A stretch of 64,000 nt of DNA from Pseudomonas crudilactis (GCF_013433315.1 NZ_WXVV01000027.1:36924-100923); one strand, 5' to 3'; counted from the first letter of the stretch, positions 19,101-29,662 are shown. Numbers and translations: made by a program. The notes: generated from the letters alone by a model not told the origin.

Positions 19101-22100
19101 CGCAACTGCCGCTGACCCCTAACGGCAAAGTCGACCGCAAAGCCTTGCCGGCCCCCGATGCCAGCCAGTTGCAATCAAGCTACATCGCGCCGCAAACCGC
19201 GACTCAACATGCCGTCGCCGAGATCTGGCAAGCAGTGCTCAAGCTTGAACGTGTCGGTCTCAGTGACAACTTCTTCGAATTGGGCGGCCATTCCTTGCTG
19301 GTAACGCAAGTGGTCTCCCGTGTGCGTCAGGCGCTGAACGTTCAGGTGCCGCTGCGCACGCTGTTCGAACACAGCACGCTGGAAGATTTCGTTGCTGCAT
19401 TGGGTGTCGATCAGGCGACGCAGGAACCGGCGATTGTCGCGCTGCCGCGTCTGCAACCGTTGGCGCTTTCCTATGCGCAGGAACGCCAGTGGTTCCTCTG
19501 GCAACTGGAACCGACCAGCAGCGCTTATCACGTTCCGGCCGCACTGCGTCTGCGTGGCGAACTGGATCTGCCGGCATTGCAGCAAAGCTTCAATACGTTG
19601 ATTGAGCGCCACGAATCCCTGCGCACCTGCTTCGTCGAAGAGCAGGGCACAACCCTGCAAGTGATTCAGACGCAAGGCACGCTGGATCTGCAAGTGCAGG
19701 ACGTTGCCGGGCTGGACGATGCAGCGCTGCAAGCGCTGGTCGCCGAAGAAACCCTGCACCTGTTCAATCTTCAGCAAGGCCCGTTGCTGCGAGTGAAACT
19801 GCTGCGCCTGGCCGCCGATGACCATGCGCTGGTGATTACCTTGCACCACATCGTCTCTGACGGTTGGTCGATGAACATCATGGTCGATGAACTGGTGGCG
19901 TTCTATGCCGCCTACAGCCAGGGCCAGACCGCGCAATTGCCAACACTGCCGGTGCAATACGCCGACTACGCCGTGTGGCAGAAACAGTGGATGGACGCTG
20001 GTGAGCGCGAGCGTCAGTTGAGCTACTGGACCGCGCAACTCGGCGATGGCGATCAGCCGTTGCTGGAGCTGCCGAGCGACCGTCCACGCCCGGCCGAGCA
20101 AAGCTATCGCGGCGCGCGTCGCGACATCCCGCTGAGCCTCGATCTGGCCGCTGCCCTCAAGCAAGTCGCGCAGCGTGAAAACGTCACCCTGTTCGCGCTG
20201 TTGCTGGCGTCGTTCCAGACCTTGCTGCACCGCTACAGCGGTCAGGCCGACATCCGTGTTGGCGTGCCCGTGGCCAACCGTAATCGGGTCGAGACGGAAG
20301 GGCTGATTGGCTTCTTCGTCAACACCCAAGTGCTCAAGGCTGAATTCGACAGTCAGCAGACCTTCCGCAGCCTGTTGCAGCAAGTGAAGAACACCGTGCT
20401 CGGCGCTCAGGCCCATCAGGATCTGCCGTTCGAGCAACTGGTCGACGCGCTGCAACCGGAACGCAGCCTCAGCCATAGCCCGCTGTTCCAGGTGATGCAC
20501 AACCACCAGAGCCAGGCGCGTCAGGCGCAGGGCGCGACACGCCTGCCGCAATTGCATATCGAAGGCTTGCCCTGGGCGTCGAATACCGCGCAGTTCGACC
20601 TGACCCTGAACACCTTTGAATCGACCGACAATGTCTGGGCCGAGCTGACTTACGCCACCGACCTGTTCGACGTCGAGACTATCGAGCGTCTGTCGCAACA
20701 CTGGACGAATCTGCTGCAAGGCATCGTCGCGGACAGCGCCCAGCGTATCGCCGAACTGCCGCTGCACGACGCCGCCGAACGCGCAGCAACCCTGCTGCAA
20801 TGGAACCCGGCCGTGGCCGATTTCCCTAACGAGCAGTGCCTGCATCACTTGATCGAAGCCCAGGCCGCCCGCGCACCGCAAGCGATTGCCGTGACGTATG
20901 CCGAGCAGTGCCTGAGCTACTTTGAGCTCAACAGCCGCGCCAACCAGTTGGCGCACAAGCTGATCGCCAATGGCGTCGGCCCGGACGTGCGCGTCGGCCT
21001 TGCGGTCGAGCGCAGCCTCGACATGCTGGTCGGACTGCTCGCCATTCTCAAGGCCGGCGGTGCTTACGTGCCGCTGGACCCAAGCTACCCGGAAGAACGC
21101 CTGAGCTACATGATCGGCGACAGCGGCATCGGCCTGCTGTTGACCCAGAGCCATTTGCTCGATCGTCTGCCGGTGCCGGACTCGGTGCGCAGCCTGATGC
21201 TCGATCAGGATCGCGAAGACCTCGAGGGCTACAGCGACAGCAATCCGCAAGTGAGCATGAGCGCGGATAACCTCGCGTACGTGATTTACACCTCGGGTTC
21301 GACCGGTCAGCCGAAGGGCACCTTGCTCGCCCATCGCAATGTGCTGCGCCTGTTCGAGGCCAGCGCCGCGTGGTTCGATTTCGGCGCGCAGGATGTCTGG
21401 AGCCTGTTCCATTCCTACGCGTTCGACTTCTCCGTGTGGGAGATTTTCGGCGCGCTGCTGTACGGTGGCAAACTGGTGGTGGTGCCTTACGAGATCAGCC
21501 GTGCGCCGGAAGATTTCTTCGCTTTACTGTGCCGCGAAGGCATTACCGTGCTCAACCAGACGCCGTCTGCGTTCAAGCAGTTGATGCAAGTCGCCTGCGC
21601 CCCGGAGCACGCCGCGCAACAACTGGCGCTGCGTTACGTGGTGTTTGGCGGTGAGGCGCTGGAAGTGAAAAGCCTGCGTCCATGGTTCGAGCGTTTCGGC
21701 GACCAAACGCCGCAACTGATCAACATGTACGGCATCACCGAAACCACCGTCCACGTGACGTACCGGCCGTTGTCGATGGCCGATTTGCAGCGTGACGCGA
21801 GCAGCCCGATCGGCGAGCCGATCCCGGACCTGTCGTGGTATTTGCTCGACGGCGACCTGAACCCGGTGGCCAAAGGCTGCATCGGTGAGCTGTACGTCGG
21901 TCGCGCCGGTCTGGCGCGCGGTTATCTGAACCGTGCCGATCTGACGTCGTTGCGGTTTATTCCCGATCCGTTTGCCGCTGACGGTGGTCGTCTGTATCGC
22001 ACCGGCGACCTGGCGCGTTATCGCGCTGACGGCGTGATCGAATACATCGGGCGGATCGACCATCAGGTGAAGATTCGCGGTTTCCGTATCGAACTCGGTG

Positions 22101-25100
22101 AGATCGAAGCGCAATTGCTTGAACAGGCCGCCGTGCGTCAGGCGGTGGTGCTGGCGCAGCCGGGCCTCAGTGGTCAACAACTGGTCGCGTATCTGGTGCC
22201 GAGCGATGCTGCGTTACTCGACGCAAGCCCTGCTGAACAGGCGCAGTGGCGCGACCGCGTACGGGCCGAACTCAAGGAAAACCTGCCGGATCACATGATC
22301 CCGGCGCACCTGTTGCTGCTCGCGCAATTACCGCTGACCGCCAACGGCAAGCTCAATCGCAGCGCGTTGCCGTCGCCGGATGCCAGTCAGGCGCAGCAGA
22401 CCTATCAGGCGCCGCAAAGTGAGCTGGAACAACGCTTGGCGGCGATCTGGCAAGACGTGCTGAAGCTGCCGCAAGTGGGCCTCAACGACAACTTCTTCGA
22501 ACTGGGCGGCGATTCGATCATCTCGATTCAAGTGGTCAGCCGTGCACGGCAGGCCGGCATTCGCCTGAACCCGAAAGACCTGTTCCAGCACCAGACCATT
22601 CAACGTCTGGCCCTGGTCGCGCAGTTGGGCGATGACGAAACTGGCATCGACCAACAAGCGGTGACCGGCGCAGCGTTGCTGCTGCCGATCCAGCAGCAGT
22701 TCTTCGACGATGAAATCCCTGAGCGTCATCACTGGAACCAATCGGTGCTGCTCAAGCCGCGTCAGCCGCTGGACGCGGACAAAGTCGAGCAAGTGTTGCG
22801 TGCGCTGGTCGCGCATCACGATGCCTTGCGCCTGAGCTTCACTCAGCACAACGGCGTGTGGCAGGCCGAGCACCGCGCGGTTGAAGATCAGCCGCACAAC
22901 CTGCTGTGGCAGGAAGACGTCGCCGATGCCGCCGCGCTGGAAGCCTTGGGCAACCGCGCCCAGCGCAGCCTCGATCTGCAGAACGGGCCGCTGTTGCGCG
23001 CGGTGCTGGCGAATCTGGCCGATGGTACTCAGCGCTTGCAGTTGGTGATCCATCACCTGGTCGTCGACGGTGTGTCGTGGCGGATTCTGCTGGAAGACCT
23101 GCAAAACGCTTATCAGCAATTGCTCGACGGTCAGCCACTTAAGCTGCCGGCGAAAACCAGTGCTTTCAAGGACTGGAGCGAGCACTTGCAGCGCTACGCC
23201 AACAGCGCGGCGTTGCAACAGGAATTGGCTTACTGGCAAGCCAGCCTGAGCGATGTCAGCACGGATCTGCCGTGCAAAGGTGTCGACGCCGGTCAGCACA
23301 ATCGGCTGGCGCACACTGTGCAGACCCGTCTCGGCAGCGAGCTGACCCGACAATTGCTGCAAGAAGCCCCGGCGGCGTATCGCACCCAGGTCAACGACTT
23401 GCTGCTGACGGCGTTGGCGCGGGTCATTGGCCGCTGGAGCGGGCAGGCATCGACGCTGATTCAGCTCGAAGGCCATGGCCGCGAAGAGCTGTTCGACGGC
23501 GTCGATCTGACCCGCACCGTGGGCTGGTTCACCAGTCTGTTCCCGGTGCGTCTGACCCCGGCGGTGGCGCCGGGCGAGTCGATCAAACAGATCAAGGAAC
23601 AACTGCGCTCGATTCCCAATAAGGGCATCGGTTTCGGCGCACTGCGTCATCTTGGCGATGCTCAGGCACAACAGAGCCTGCGTGAATTGCCGACCCCGCG
23701 CATCACCTTCAACTACCTCGGCCAGTTCGACGGCAGTTTCGAGGGCGATGACGGCGCGCTGTTTGCCCCGGCGCCGGACAACGCCGGTCTCGACCAGAGC
23801 CCGGATGCGCCAATGGGCAATTGGCTGACCCTAAACGGTCAGGTGTACGGCGGCGAGTTGCGCGTAGGCTGGACCTTCAGCAGCGAGCGTTTCGACAGTG
23901 CTGTGATCGAAGCACTGGCGGCGGATTATGCCGAGGAGCTGGCCGCGTTGATCGGCCATTGCCTGACCCCGGGCGTCGCTGGGCTGACGCCTTCGGACTT
24001 CCCGCTGGCCGGCTTGACCCAGGCGCAGCTCGACGGCTTGCCAACCCGCCCACAGCAGATTGCAGATATTTATCCGTTGTCGCCGATGCAGCAGGGCATG
24101 CTGTTCCACACCCTCTACGCGCAACAGTCCGGTGATTACATCAACCAGATGTGTGTGGCCGTCGATGGCTTGCAGGTCGAGCGTTTCCGCGATGCCTGGC
24201 AAGCGGCGATGGACAGTCACGAAGTGCTGCGCAGCGGTTTTGTCTGGGAAGGGGATCTGCCCAACGCCCTGCAAGTGGTGCACAAAGGCTTGCAAGTGCC
24301 GTTCAGCGTGCTCGACTGGCGTGATCGCGGTGACCTGGCGCCAGCCCTGAAAGCCCTGGAGCTTGAGCAACGCCTGCAAGGCTTTGATCTGCACGCGGCA
24401 CCGTTACTGCGTTTGGTCGTGGTGCAGGTGGCGGCTGAGCGCTTCCATCTGATTTACACCTCGCACCACATTCTGATGGACGGCTGGAGCAACTCGCAGT
24501 TGCTCGGCGATGTATTGCAGCGCTATCACGGCCACGCGCCGGCGATGGGGGCGGGGCGTTATCGCGATTACATCGAGTGGTTGGCGCAGCAGGACGCGCA
24601 GGTCACGGAAAACTTCTGGAAAGGCCAACTGGCCGACTTCGAGACACCGACGTATCTGGCCGATGCCGTGCCGCACCTGGTTGATGCAACCGCCAGCGGT
24701 CAGGGTGAATACCTGCTGACCCTCGACACTCACGCGACCGCCGAACTCAACAGTTTTGCCCGGGCGCAGAAGGTCACGGTCAACACGCTGGTGCAAGCCG
24801 CGTGGCTGTTGCTGTTGCAACGCTACACCGGGCAGGACACGGTCACGTTCGGCGCCACGGTATCGGGGCGACCGGCGCAGTTGAATGGTGTCGAAGGGCA
24901 GATCGGTCTGTTCATCAACACCTTGCCGATCATTGCCAGCCCACGTGCCGAACAGTCGTTGCCGCAATGGCTGCAACAGGTGCAGGCACAGAACCTGTTG
25001 CTGCGCGAGCAAGAGCACACACCGCTGTTCGATATTCAACGTTGGGCAGGGCAGAGCGGTGAGGCGTTGTTCGATAACATTCTGGTGTTCGAGAACTACC

Positions 25101-28100
25101 CGATTGCCGAAGCCTTGCAGCAAGCCGAATCGGCTGACCTGCGCTTTGGCGAGGTTGACCGCTATGAGCAGACCAACTATCCGCTGACGTTGATGGTCAA
25201 CCTCGATCAGCAACTGACCGTGCACTTCAGCTATCAGCACACAAGCTTTGCCGCCAGCACCGTGATCAAACTGGCGACACAGTTGCAGCAACTGTTGGAC
25301 GGCATGCACGCCAGCGCCGATGCCTGCCTGGGCGAGTGGAACTTGCTGGAGGAAGGTGACGAGCAACGTATTCTGCGTGACTGGAATCCGCAGGCAAGCG
25401 CTGATCTTGAGCCGATTTGCATCCACCAGGCCATCGAGCGTCAGGTCGCTGCCCAGCCGGACGCGCGCGCCGTGACGTTCGGCCAGCAGTCCTTCACTTA
25501 TAGCGATATCGATGCCCGGGCCAATCGCCTGGCGCACCGTTTGATCAGCACGGGCGTCGCCGCCGAAGTGCGCGTCGGTGTAGCGATGCAGCGCACCGAC
25601 AATCTGCTGGTGGCATTGCTCGCGGTCCTCAAGGCCGGTGGCACCTACGTGCCGCTGGACCCGGATTACCCGGCGGATCGGGTCGCCTACATGCTTGAAG
25701 ACAGCCGCGCCCGCGTGCTGCTGACCGAAACCGATGTAGCCGCGACCCTGTCGCTCGCCGGCGACATGCAAGTGTTGCTGCTGGATCAACTGGATCTCTC
25801 GGCCTACAGCACGGTCGCGCCTGTCACCGACGTGAGTGTGAACAATCTTGCCTACGTGATTTACACCTCTGGTTCCACCGGCAAGCCCAAAGGCGTATCG
25901 ATCAGCCATGCCAACATCATGGCGCTGAGCGACTGGTCGAAGCACCTCTACAGCCGCGAGGACATTCAAGGTGTGCTCGCTTCGACGTCGGTATGTTTCG
26001 ACCTGTCGGTGTGGGAGCTGTTTGTCACCCTGGCCAATGGCGGTTCGTTGATCATCGCGCGCAACGCGCTGGAGTTGCCGCACTTGCCGGCGCGCGATCA
26101 GGTACGCCTGATCAATACCGTGCCGTCGGCAATCAATGCCTTGCAGGACTCTGGCGATATTCCTGCCAGCGTACGCATCATCAACCTGTGCGGCGAAGCG
26201 CTGAAGCAGAACCTGGTGGACACCCTGTATCAACAGGCGACCATCGCCGATATCTTCGACTTGTACGGCCCGTCGGAAGATACCGTTTACTCCACCTGGA
26301 CCCGTCGAGAGGCTGGCGGCACGGCGAACATCGGTCGACCGATGATCCGCACCGCCAGTTATGTGCTGGGCGGCGATCTGCAACCGGCACCGCAGGGTGT
26401 GTCGGCGGAGTTGTACCTGGCCGGTGCCGGTCTCAGCCGTGGCTATCTGGGCCGGGCGGCGATGACCGCAGAGAAATTCGTGCCCAATCCGTTCGCCGGC
26501 AATGGCGAACGTATGTACCGCACCGGCGACCTGACCCGTTATCTGGGCGACGGCACGTTGCAATACGTCGGGCGTATCGATCACCAAGTGAAGGTGCGCG
26601 GTTTCCGTATCGAGCTGGGCGAAATCGAAGCGCGTCTGTTGCAGATCGACAACGTCAGCCAGGCACTAGTGGTGGCGCAACCGATCGCCTCCAGCCATCA
26701 ACTGGTGGCGTATGTGGTGGTCGATGATGCGACCGTGGCCAGCGCCGATGCGGCCGCGCAAGCCGCTCTGCGCGAAGCACTGAAGACGCGACTCAAGACG
26801 CACCTGCCGGACTACATGATCCCGGCGCACGTGCTGTTCCTCGCCAGCCTGCCGCTGACGCCGAACGGCAAGGTCGACCGCAAGGCCTTGCCGAGCGCCG
26901 ACGCGTTTGTCGCGGCGGGTGATTTCGTTGCCCCGGTCGGTGAACTGGAACAGCAGATCGCAGCCATCTGGCAGAACGTCCTGGAGCTCGATCAGGTCAG
27001 CCGCGAGGATCATTTCTTCGAACTGGGCGGGCACTCGCTGCTGGCCACTCAGGCCGTCTCGCGTTTGCGCCATTTGACCGGCGGCGCGTTGAGCCTGCGC
27101 GACCTGTTCAACTATCCGCGCCTCAAGGATCTGGCCACCTGGATGGCCGAGGAGCAGACACCGACCCTCGGCGGGACGGCCAGTCAGGCCGTTCCACTGA
27201 AGGCCTGGGGCGCCAAGTCGACGGCACCGCTGTCGTTGGTGCAACGTCGTCTGTGGGTCGCCGAACAATTGTCCGGCGGCAGCTCGGCCTACGGCATGCC
27301 GCTGGCCTTGCGCTTGCGCGGTGAGCTGTCGGTCGAGCGCTTCATGAGCAGTTTTGCCGAAGTGGTGCGCCGTCATGAAGTGTTGCGCACCGCGTACTCG
27401 CAGGATGACGAAGGTGATCCGATTGCGCTGATTGCCGAGCAGGTCGACGTCGACTTCCCGTTGCTCGATCTGTCCGGTCTGTCGCGCAGTGCCCAGGAAG
27501 AACAGGTCGCGCAGGCCGCGCTGGATAACGCACGGACACCGATCGATCTGGAGCAGGCGCCATTGTGGCGCGGGCGCATCCTGCATCTGTCGCCGACCGA
27601 GCATGTGCTGCTGTTCGCCATGCATCACATCATTTCTGACGGTTGGTCGATGGGCGTATTGATCAATGAGCTGGTGCAGCTCTATGAGTTGAGCAAGGCC
27701 GGTGCTGCCGCGTCGTTGCCGGCGCTGGAAGTGCAGTACTCGGATTTTGCCCTGTGGCAACAGGCGCTGGAGCGGCAAGGGATTCTCGGCCAGCAGGCGG
27801 ATTACTGGAGAGAGAGGCTCAGTGGCTACAGCGGGCAGCTCAACCTGCCGCTGGACACCCCGCGCGGGCCGGTGGCGTCGTACGACGGTGATGCCGTGCA
27901 GTTCCATCTGCCGAAGGATTTGAGTCAGGCCTTGCGCAAGGTTGCCAATGACGCCGGGGTGACGCTGTACAGCACGCTGCTGGCGTCGTTCCAGGTGCTG
28001 TTGCATCAATTCAGCGGCGGCGACGACGTGTTGGTCGGCGCCGACGTCGCCGGGCGCGAGCAGGCGCAGCTGGAGCGGCTGATCGGCTTCTTCGTCAACG

Positions 28101-29662
28101 TCTTGCCGCTGCGTTCACGCTTCTCGGCCGACACGGCGTTCTCGACGTTTCTCGCGGGCACTCAGGACACCTTGCTCGGCGCGCTGGAGCATCAGGACCT
28201 GCCGCTGGACATGATCGTCGAATCCTGTGGCGTGCCGCGTCACAAGGGCATGAACCCGTTGGTGCAGGTGTTGTTCGTGATGAACAACCTGCCGGGTCGC
28301 ACCCAATCCATGGGCGGTTTGAGCGTCGAGCCGCTGGCGGCACTGCAGAGCCATTCTAAATTCGACATGGCATTGTTCGTTGACGAAGAAGAAGGGCAAT
28401 TGCTGGGTAATTGGCAATTCGCCACAACCTTGTTCGGACACGAGCGCATTCAGTACCTGGTGAAGGCCTGGATAGCCCTGTTGGAACAGATCGTCGCTGA
28501 TCAGGACATTCAATTGGGAGCTATCAGCATGCCAGTCGACAATTTAGCAGTGGCGGCCAAACCCGCTGCCCCCGGACCCAAGGCCGACAAACTGGGCAAG
28601 TTCCTCAAGCGTGGCGCCGCCCCGGTGGCCAAGGTTCGCCCGGCGCCGATCCGCGAATCGCTGATCGCTGCGCCGCAGCCGTTCCCGCTGTTGATGGAAC
28701 CGAACGAGCCGCAGCTGGATTTGATCGAGTGGATCAAGCACAACCGCCCGCTGATCGAAGAAAAACTGGCGACCCACGCCGGCATTCTCTTCCGTGGTTT
28801 CGAGCTCGACGGCATTCAGGGTTTTGAAGCGTTCGCCGAAGCGATCCAGCCGGGCCTGTACGGTCAATACGGCGATCTGCCGAAGAAGGAGGGCGGCAAG
28901 AACACCTACCGCTCCACGCCGTACCCGGAACGCAAGATGATCCTGTTCCACAACGAGAGCTCGCACCAGGATCGCTGGCCGCGCAAGCAGATGTTCTATT
29001 GCGAGCAAGCGGCGCCGGTCGGCGGTGCAACGCCGGTAGTCGACTGCCGCTTGATGTACGAAAAACTGCCGGCAGACCTGCGTGACAAGTTCGAGTCCAA
29101 AGGCTTGCTGTATGTGCGCACCTTCACCGACAACCTCGACGTGTCGTGGCAGCACTTCTTCAAGACCGAAGACCGTGCCGAAGTCGAAGCCCGCTGTCGC
29201 GCCGGCGGTATCGAGTGGCGCTGGCTCGACAACAACGAACTGCAAACCCGCACACCGGGACCGGCGATCATTCGTCACCCGATCACCGGGGCCAAATCAT
29301 TCTTCAATCAGGTGCAGTTGCACCACATCTACTGGCTGGAGCCGGATGTGCGTGAAGACCTGCTGTCGATGTTCGGCGCCGAGCGCATGCCGCGTCATGT
29401 GTACTACGGCGACGGCACACCGATCGAAGACGACGTGATGCAGCGCATTGGTGAGCTGTACGAAGAGTGCGCCGTGCGATTCGACTGGCAGAAAGGCGAC
29501 GCGATCCTGCTCGACAACATGCTGGTGGCGCATGCCCGTGATCCGTTCGAGGGCCCGCGCAAGATTGTCGTCGCGATGGGTGACATGTACGACCACAGCA
29601 GCCTGGAGCGCGCGGCCACCAACGCTCGGGCGGCATTGAATACCGAGGAAAGCGGAGCATGA
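16136..29662 (+). CDS. Pyoverdine NRPS 2 (pvdJ-type): C-A(Gly)-T-C-A(Thr)-T-E-C-A(Ala-like)-T-C-aspartyl beta-hydroxylase
   Basis: A 4508-aa synthetase. Module 1: C (HHIIADG, H183), A pocket DILQLGLIW (Gly), T (Ser1053). Module 2: C (HHIVSDG, H1237), A pocket DFWNVGMVH (Thr), T (Ser2127), E (HHLVVDG, H2306), so D-Thr or D-allo-Thr. Module 3: D-accepting C (H2777), A pocket DLWNNCLVY (Ala-like, unsure), T (Ser3634). Then follows an intact L-accepting C domain (HHIISDG, H3830) and, at about 4180-4490, a TauD/SyrP-like Fe(II)/2OG oxygenase with His4272-x-Glu4274 and distal His4466. No A-T follows the last C, so that C must act with the A(Asp)-T of the next protein. The N-terminal 50 residues resemble those of NRPS1 (LP-x-x-KR docking-like). 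The gene overlaps NRPS3 by ATGA. Confidence 0.93.
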   Translation: MDKSVALRVAKRFITLPLDKRKLYLEKMLEEGVSPANLPIPETRSGFAAIPLSYAQERQLFLWQMDPHSTAYHIPSALRLKGQLDVAALERSFNAVAARHESLRTTFAEHGETFCQVIHPQLPLSISMAPLPAGLDSAGEEAAIKAFVESETARPFNLQQGPLLRVALLKVADDDHVLVLIQHHIIADGWSIKVLVNELIQHYAADTAGQPLSLPELEVQYADYAIWQRHWLEAGERERQLAYWIKTLDGEQPVLELPIDFPRPAVQSLRGARLQLDLPVALGDALKQLAQREGASLFMVLLASFQALLHRYSGQAQIRVGVPTANRNRVETEGLIGFFVNTQVLNAEVNGQLPFNQLLAQVKQAAMAAQAHQDLPFEQLIEALQPERSLSHSPVFQVMFNHQTSRDQGRGAVQLPQLSVEDVQWEGRTAQFDLTLNTYESKDGFAAELTYATDLFKPETVERLARHWQNLLQGIVAAPTQRVGELPLLESAEHGVLLQDWFRAADHSAQAECVQQDFALQAQQNPQATALIIGDDVLTYGELDARANQLAHHLIEAGVGPDQLVGIAVERSVEMIVGLLAILKAGGAYVPLDPAYPEDRLAYMIEDSGLQLLLTQTHLQAQLPIPAGVQTLLLDQPGAWLAAYPQTAPSVAVNGEHLAYTIYTSGSTGKPKGVMVRHAALSNFVASMIKQPGIAAADRMLSLTTFSFDIFGLEIYGPLLAGACVVLTGKDVHQDPQAVLALIERHAVSVLQATPSTWRMLLDNEHAAILNGRTFLCGGEALPQELAKRMLALTPSVWNLYGPTETTIWSAQHALSADHSRPFLGTPIDNTALYILGSDLELNPLGAPGELLIGGDGLARGYFQRPSLTAERFVPDPFAKNGARLYRTGDLTRYRAEGVIEYIGRIDHQVKIRGFRIELGEIEARLLALDSVRETVVVAQDGPTGAQLVGYVVPSASVTDEVELRAALKASLKAELPEYMVPAQLLFLAQLPLTPNGKVDRKALPAPDASQLQSSYIAPQTATQHAVAEIWQAVLKLERVGLSDNFFELGGHSLLVTQVVSRVRQALNVQVPLRTLFEHSTLEDFVAALGVDQATQEPAIVALPRLQPLALSYAQERQWFLWQLEPTSSAYHVPAALRLRGELDLPALQQSFNTLIERHESLRTCFVEEQGTTLQVIQTQGTLDLQVQDVAGLDDAALQALVAEETLHLFNLQQGPLLRVKLLRLAADDHALVITLHHIVSDGWSMNIMVDELVAFYAAYSQGQTAQLPTLPVQYADYAVWQKQWMDAGERERQLSYWTAQLGDGDQPLLELPSDRPRPAEQSYRGARRDIPLSLDLAAALKQVAQRENVTLFALLLASFQTLLHRYSGQADIRVGVPVANRNRVETEGLIGFFVNTQVLKAEFDSQQTFRSLLQQVKNTVLGAQAHQDLPFEQLVDALQPERSLSHSPLFQVMHNHQSQARQAQGATRLPQLHIEGLPWASNTAQFDLTLNTFESTDNVWAELTYATDLFDVETIERLSQHWTNLLQGIVADSAQRIAELPLHDAAERAATLLQWNPAVADFPNEQCLHHLIEAQAARAPQAIAVTYAEQCLSYFELNSRANQLAHKLIANGVGPDVRVGLAVERSLDMLVGLLAILKAGGAYVPLDPSYPEERLSYMIGDSGIGLLLTQSHLLDRLPVPDSVRSLMLDQDREDLEGYSDSNPQVSMSADNLAYVIYTSGSTGQPKGTLLAHRNVLRLFEASAAWFDFGAQDVWSLFHSYAFDFSVWEIFGALLYGGKLVVVPYEISRAPEDFFALLCREGITVLNQTPSAFKQLMQVACAPEHAAQQLALRYVVFGGEALEVKSLRPWFERFGDQTPQLINMYGITETTVHVTYRPLSMADLQRDASSPIGEPIPDLSWYLLDGDLNPVAKGCIGELYVGRAGLARGYLNRADLTSLRFIPDPFAADGGRLYRTGDLARYRADGVIEYIGRIDHQVKIRGFRIELGEIEAQLLEQAAVRQAVVLAQPGLSGQQLVAYLVPSDAALLDASPAEQAQWRDRVRAELKENLPDHMIPAHLLLLAQLPLTANGKLNRSALPSPDASQAQQTYQAPQSELEQRLAAIWQDVLKLPQVGLNDNFFELGGDSIISIQVVSRARQAGIRLNPKDLFQHQTIQRLALVAQLGDDETGIDQQAVTGAALLLPIQQQFFDDEIPERHHWNQSVLLKPRQPLDADKVEQVLRALVAHHDALRLSFTQHNGVWQAEHRAVEDQPHNLLWQEDVADAAALEALGNRAQRSLDLQNGPLLRAVLANLADGTQRLQLVIHHLVVDGVSWRILLEDLQNAYQQLLDGQPLKLPAKTSAFKDWSEHLQRYANSAALQQELAYWQASLSDVSTDLPCKGVDAGQHNRLAHTVQTRLGSELTRQLLQEAPAAYRTQVNDLLLTALARVIGRWSGQASTLIQLEGHGREELFDGVDLTRTVGWFTSLFPVRLTPAVAPGESIKQIKEQLRSIPNKGIGFGALRHLGDAQAQQSLRELPTPRITFNYLGQFDGSFEGDDGALFAPAPDNAGLDQSPDAPMGNWLTLNGQVYGGELRVGWTFSSERFDSAVIEALAADYAEELAALIGHCLTPGVAGLTPSDFPLAGLTQAQLDGLPTRPQQIADIYPLSPMQQGMLFHTLYAQQSGDYINQMCVAVDGLQVERFRDAWQAAMDSHEVLRSGFVWEGDLPNALQVVHKGLQVPFSVLDWRDRGDLAPALKALELEQRLQGFDLHAAPLLRLVVVQVAAERFHLIYTSHHILMDGWSNSQLLGDVLQRYHGHAPAMGAGRYRDYIEWLAQQDAQVTENFWKGQLADFETPTYLADAVPHLVDATASGQGEYLLTLDTHATAELNSFARAQKVTVNTLVQAAWLLLLQRYTGQDTVTFGATVSGRPAQLNGVEGQIGLFINTLPIIASPRAEQSLPQWLQQVQAQNLLLREQEHTPLFDIQRWAGQSGEALFDNILVFENYPIAEALQQAESADLRFGEVDRYEQTNYPLTLMVNLDQQLTVHFSYQHTSFAASTVIKLATQLQQLLDGMHASADACLGEWNLLEEGDEQRILRDWNPQASADLEPICIHQAIERQVAAQPDARAVTFGQQSFTYSDIDARANRLAHRLISTGVAAEVRVGVAMQRTDNLLVALLAVLKAGGTYVPLDPDYPADRVAYMLEDSRARVLLTETDVAATLSLAGDMQVLLLDQLDLSAYSTVAPVTDVSVNNLAYVIYTSGSTGKPKGVSISHANIMALSDWSKHLYSREDIQGVLASTSVCFDLSVWELFVTLANGGSLIIARNALELPHLPARDQVRLINTVPSAINALQDSGDIPASVRIINLCGEALKQNLVDTLYQQATIADIFDLYGPSEDTVYSTWTRREAGGTANIGRPMIRTASYVLGGDLQPAPQGVSAELYLAGAGLSRGYLGRAAMTAEKFVPNPFAGNGERMYRTGDLTRYLGDGTLQYVGRIDHQVKVRGFRIELGEIEARLLQIDNVSQALVVAQPIASSHQLVAYVVVDDATVASADAAAQAALREALKTRLKTHLPDYMIPAHVLFLASLPLTPNGKVDRKALPSADAFVAAGDFVAPVGELEQQIAAIWQNVLELDQVSREDHFFELGGHSLLATQAVSRLRHLTGGALSLRDLFNYPRLKDLATWMAEEQTPTLGGTASQAVPLKAWGAKSTAPLSLVQRRLWVAEQLSGGSSAYGMPLALRLRGELSVERFMSSFAEVVRRHEVLRTAYSQDDEGDPIALIAEQVDVDFPLLDLSGLSRSAQEEQVAQAALDNARTPIDLEQAPLWRGRILHLSPTEHVLLFAMHHIISDGWSMGVLINELVQLYELSKAGAAASLPALEVQYSDFALWQQALERQGILGQQADYWRERLSGYSGQLNLPLDTPRGPVASYDGDAVQFHLPKDLSQALRKVANDAGVTLYSTLLASFQVLLHQFSGGDDVLVGADVAGREQAQLERLIGFFVNVLPLRSRFSADTAFSTFLAGTQDTLLGALEHQDLPLDMIVESCGVPRHKGMNPLVQVLFVMNNLPGRTQSMGGLSVEPLAALQSHSKFDMALFVDEEEGQLLGNWQFATTLFGHERIQYLVKAWIALLEQIVADQDIQLGAISMPVDNLAVAAKPAAPGPKADKLGKFLKRGAAPVAKVRPAPIRESLIAAPQPFPLLMEPNEPQLDLIEWIKHNRPLIEEKLATHAGILFRGFELDGIQGFEAFAEAIQPGLYGQYGDLPKKEGGKNTYRSTPYPERKMILFHNESSHQDRWPRKQMFYCEQAAPVGGATPVVDCRLMYEKLPADLRDKFESKGLLYVRTFTDNLDVSWQHFFKTEDRAEVEARCRAGGIEWRWLDNNELQTRTPGPAIIRHPITGAKSFFNQVQLHHIYWLEPDVREDLLSMFGAERMPRHVYYGDGTPIEDDVMQRIGELYEECAVRFDWQKGDAILLDNMLVAHARDPFEGPRKIVVAMGDMYDHSSLERAATNARAALNTEESGA

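Noticed and set aside
15923..21412. Long minus-strand open frames (1083 and 745 aa) across NRPS1/NRPS2
   Set aside because: Same composition as other antisense shadows, and they overlap catalytic motifs of real genes.
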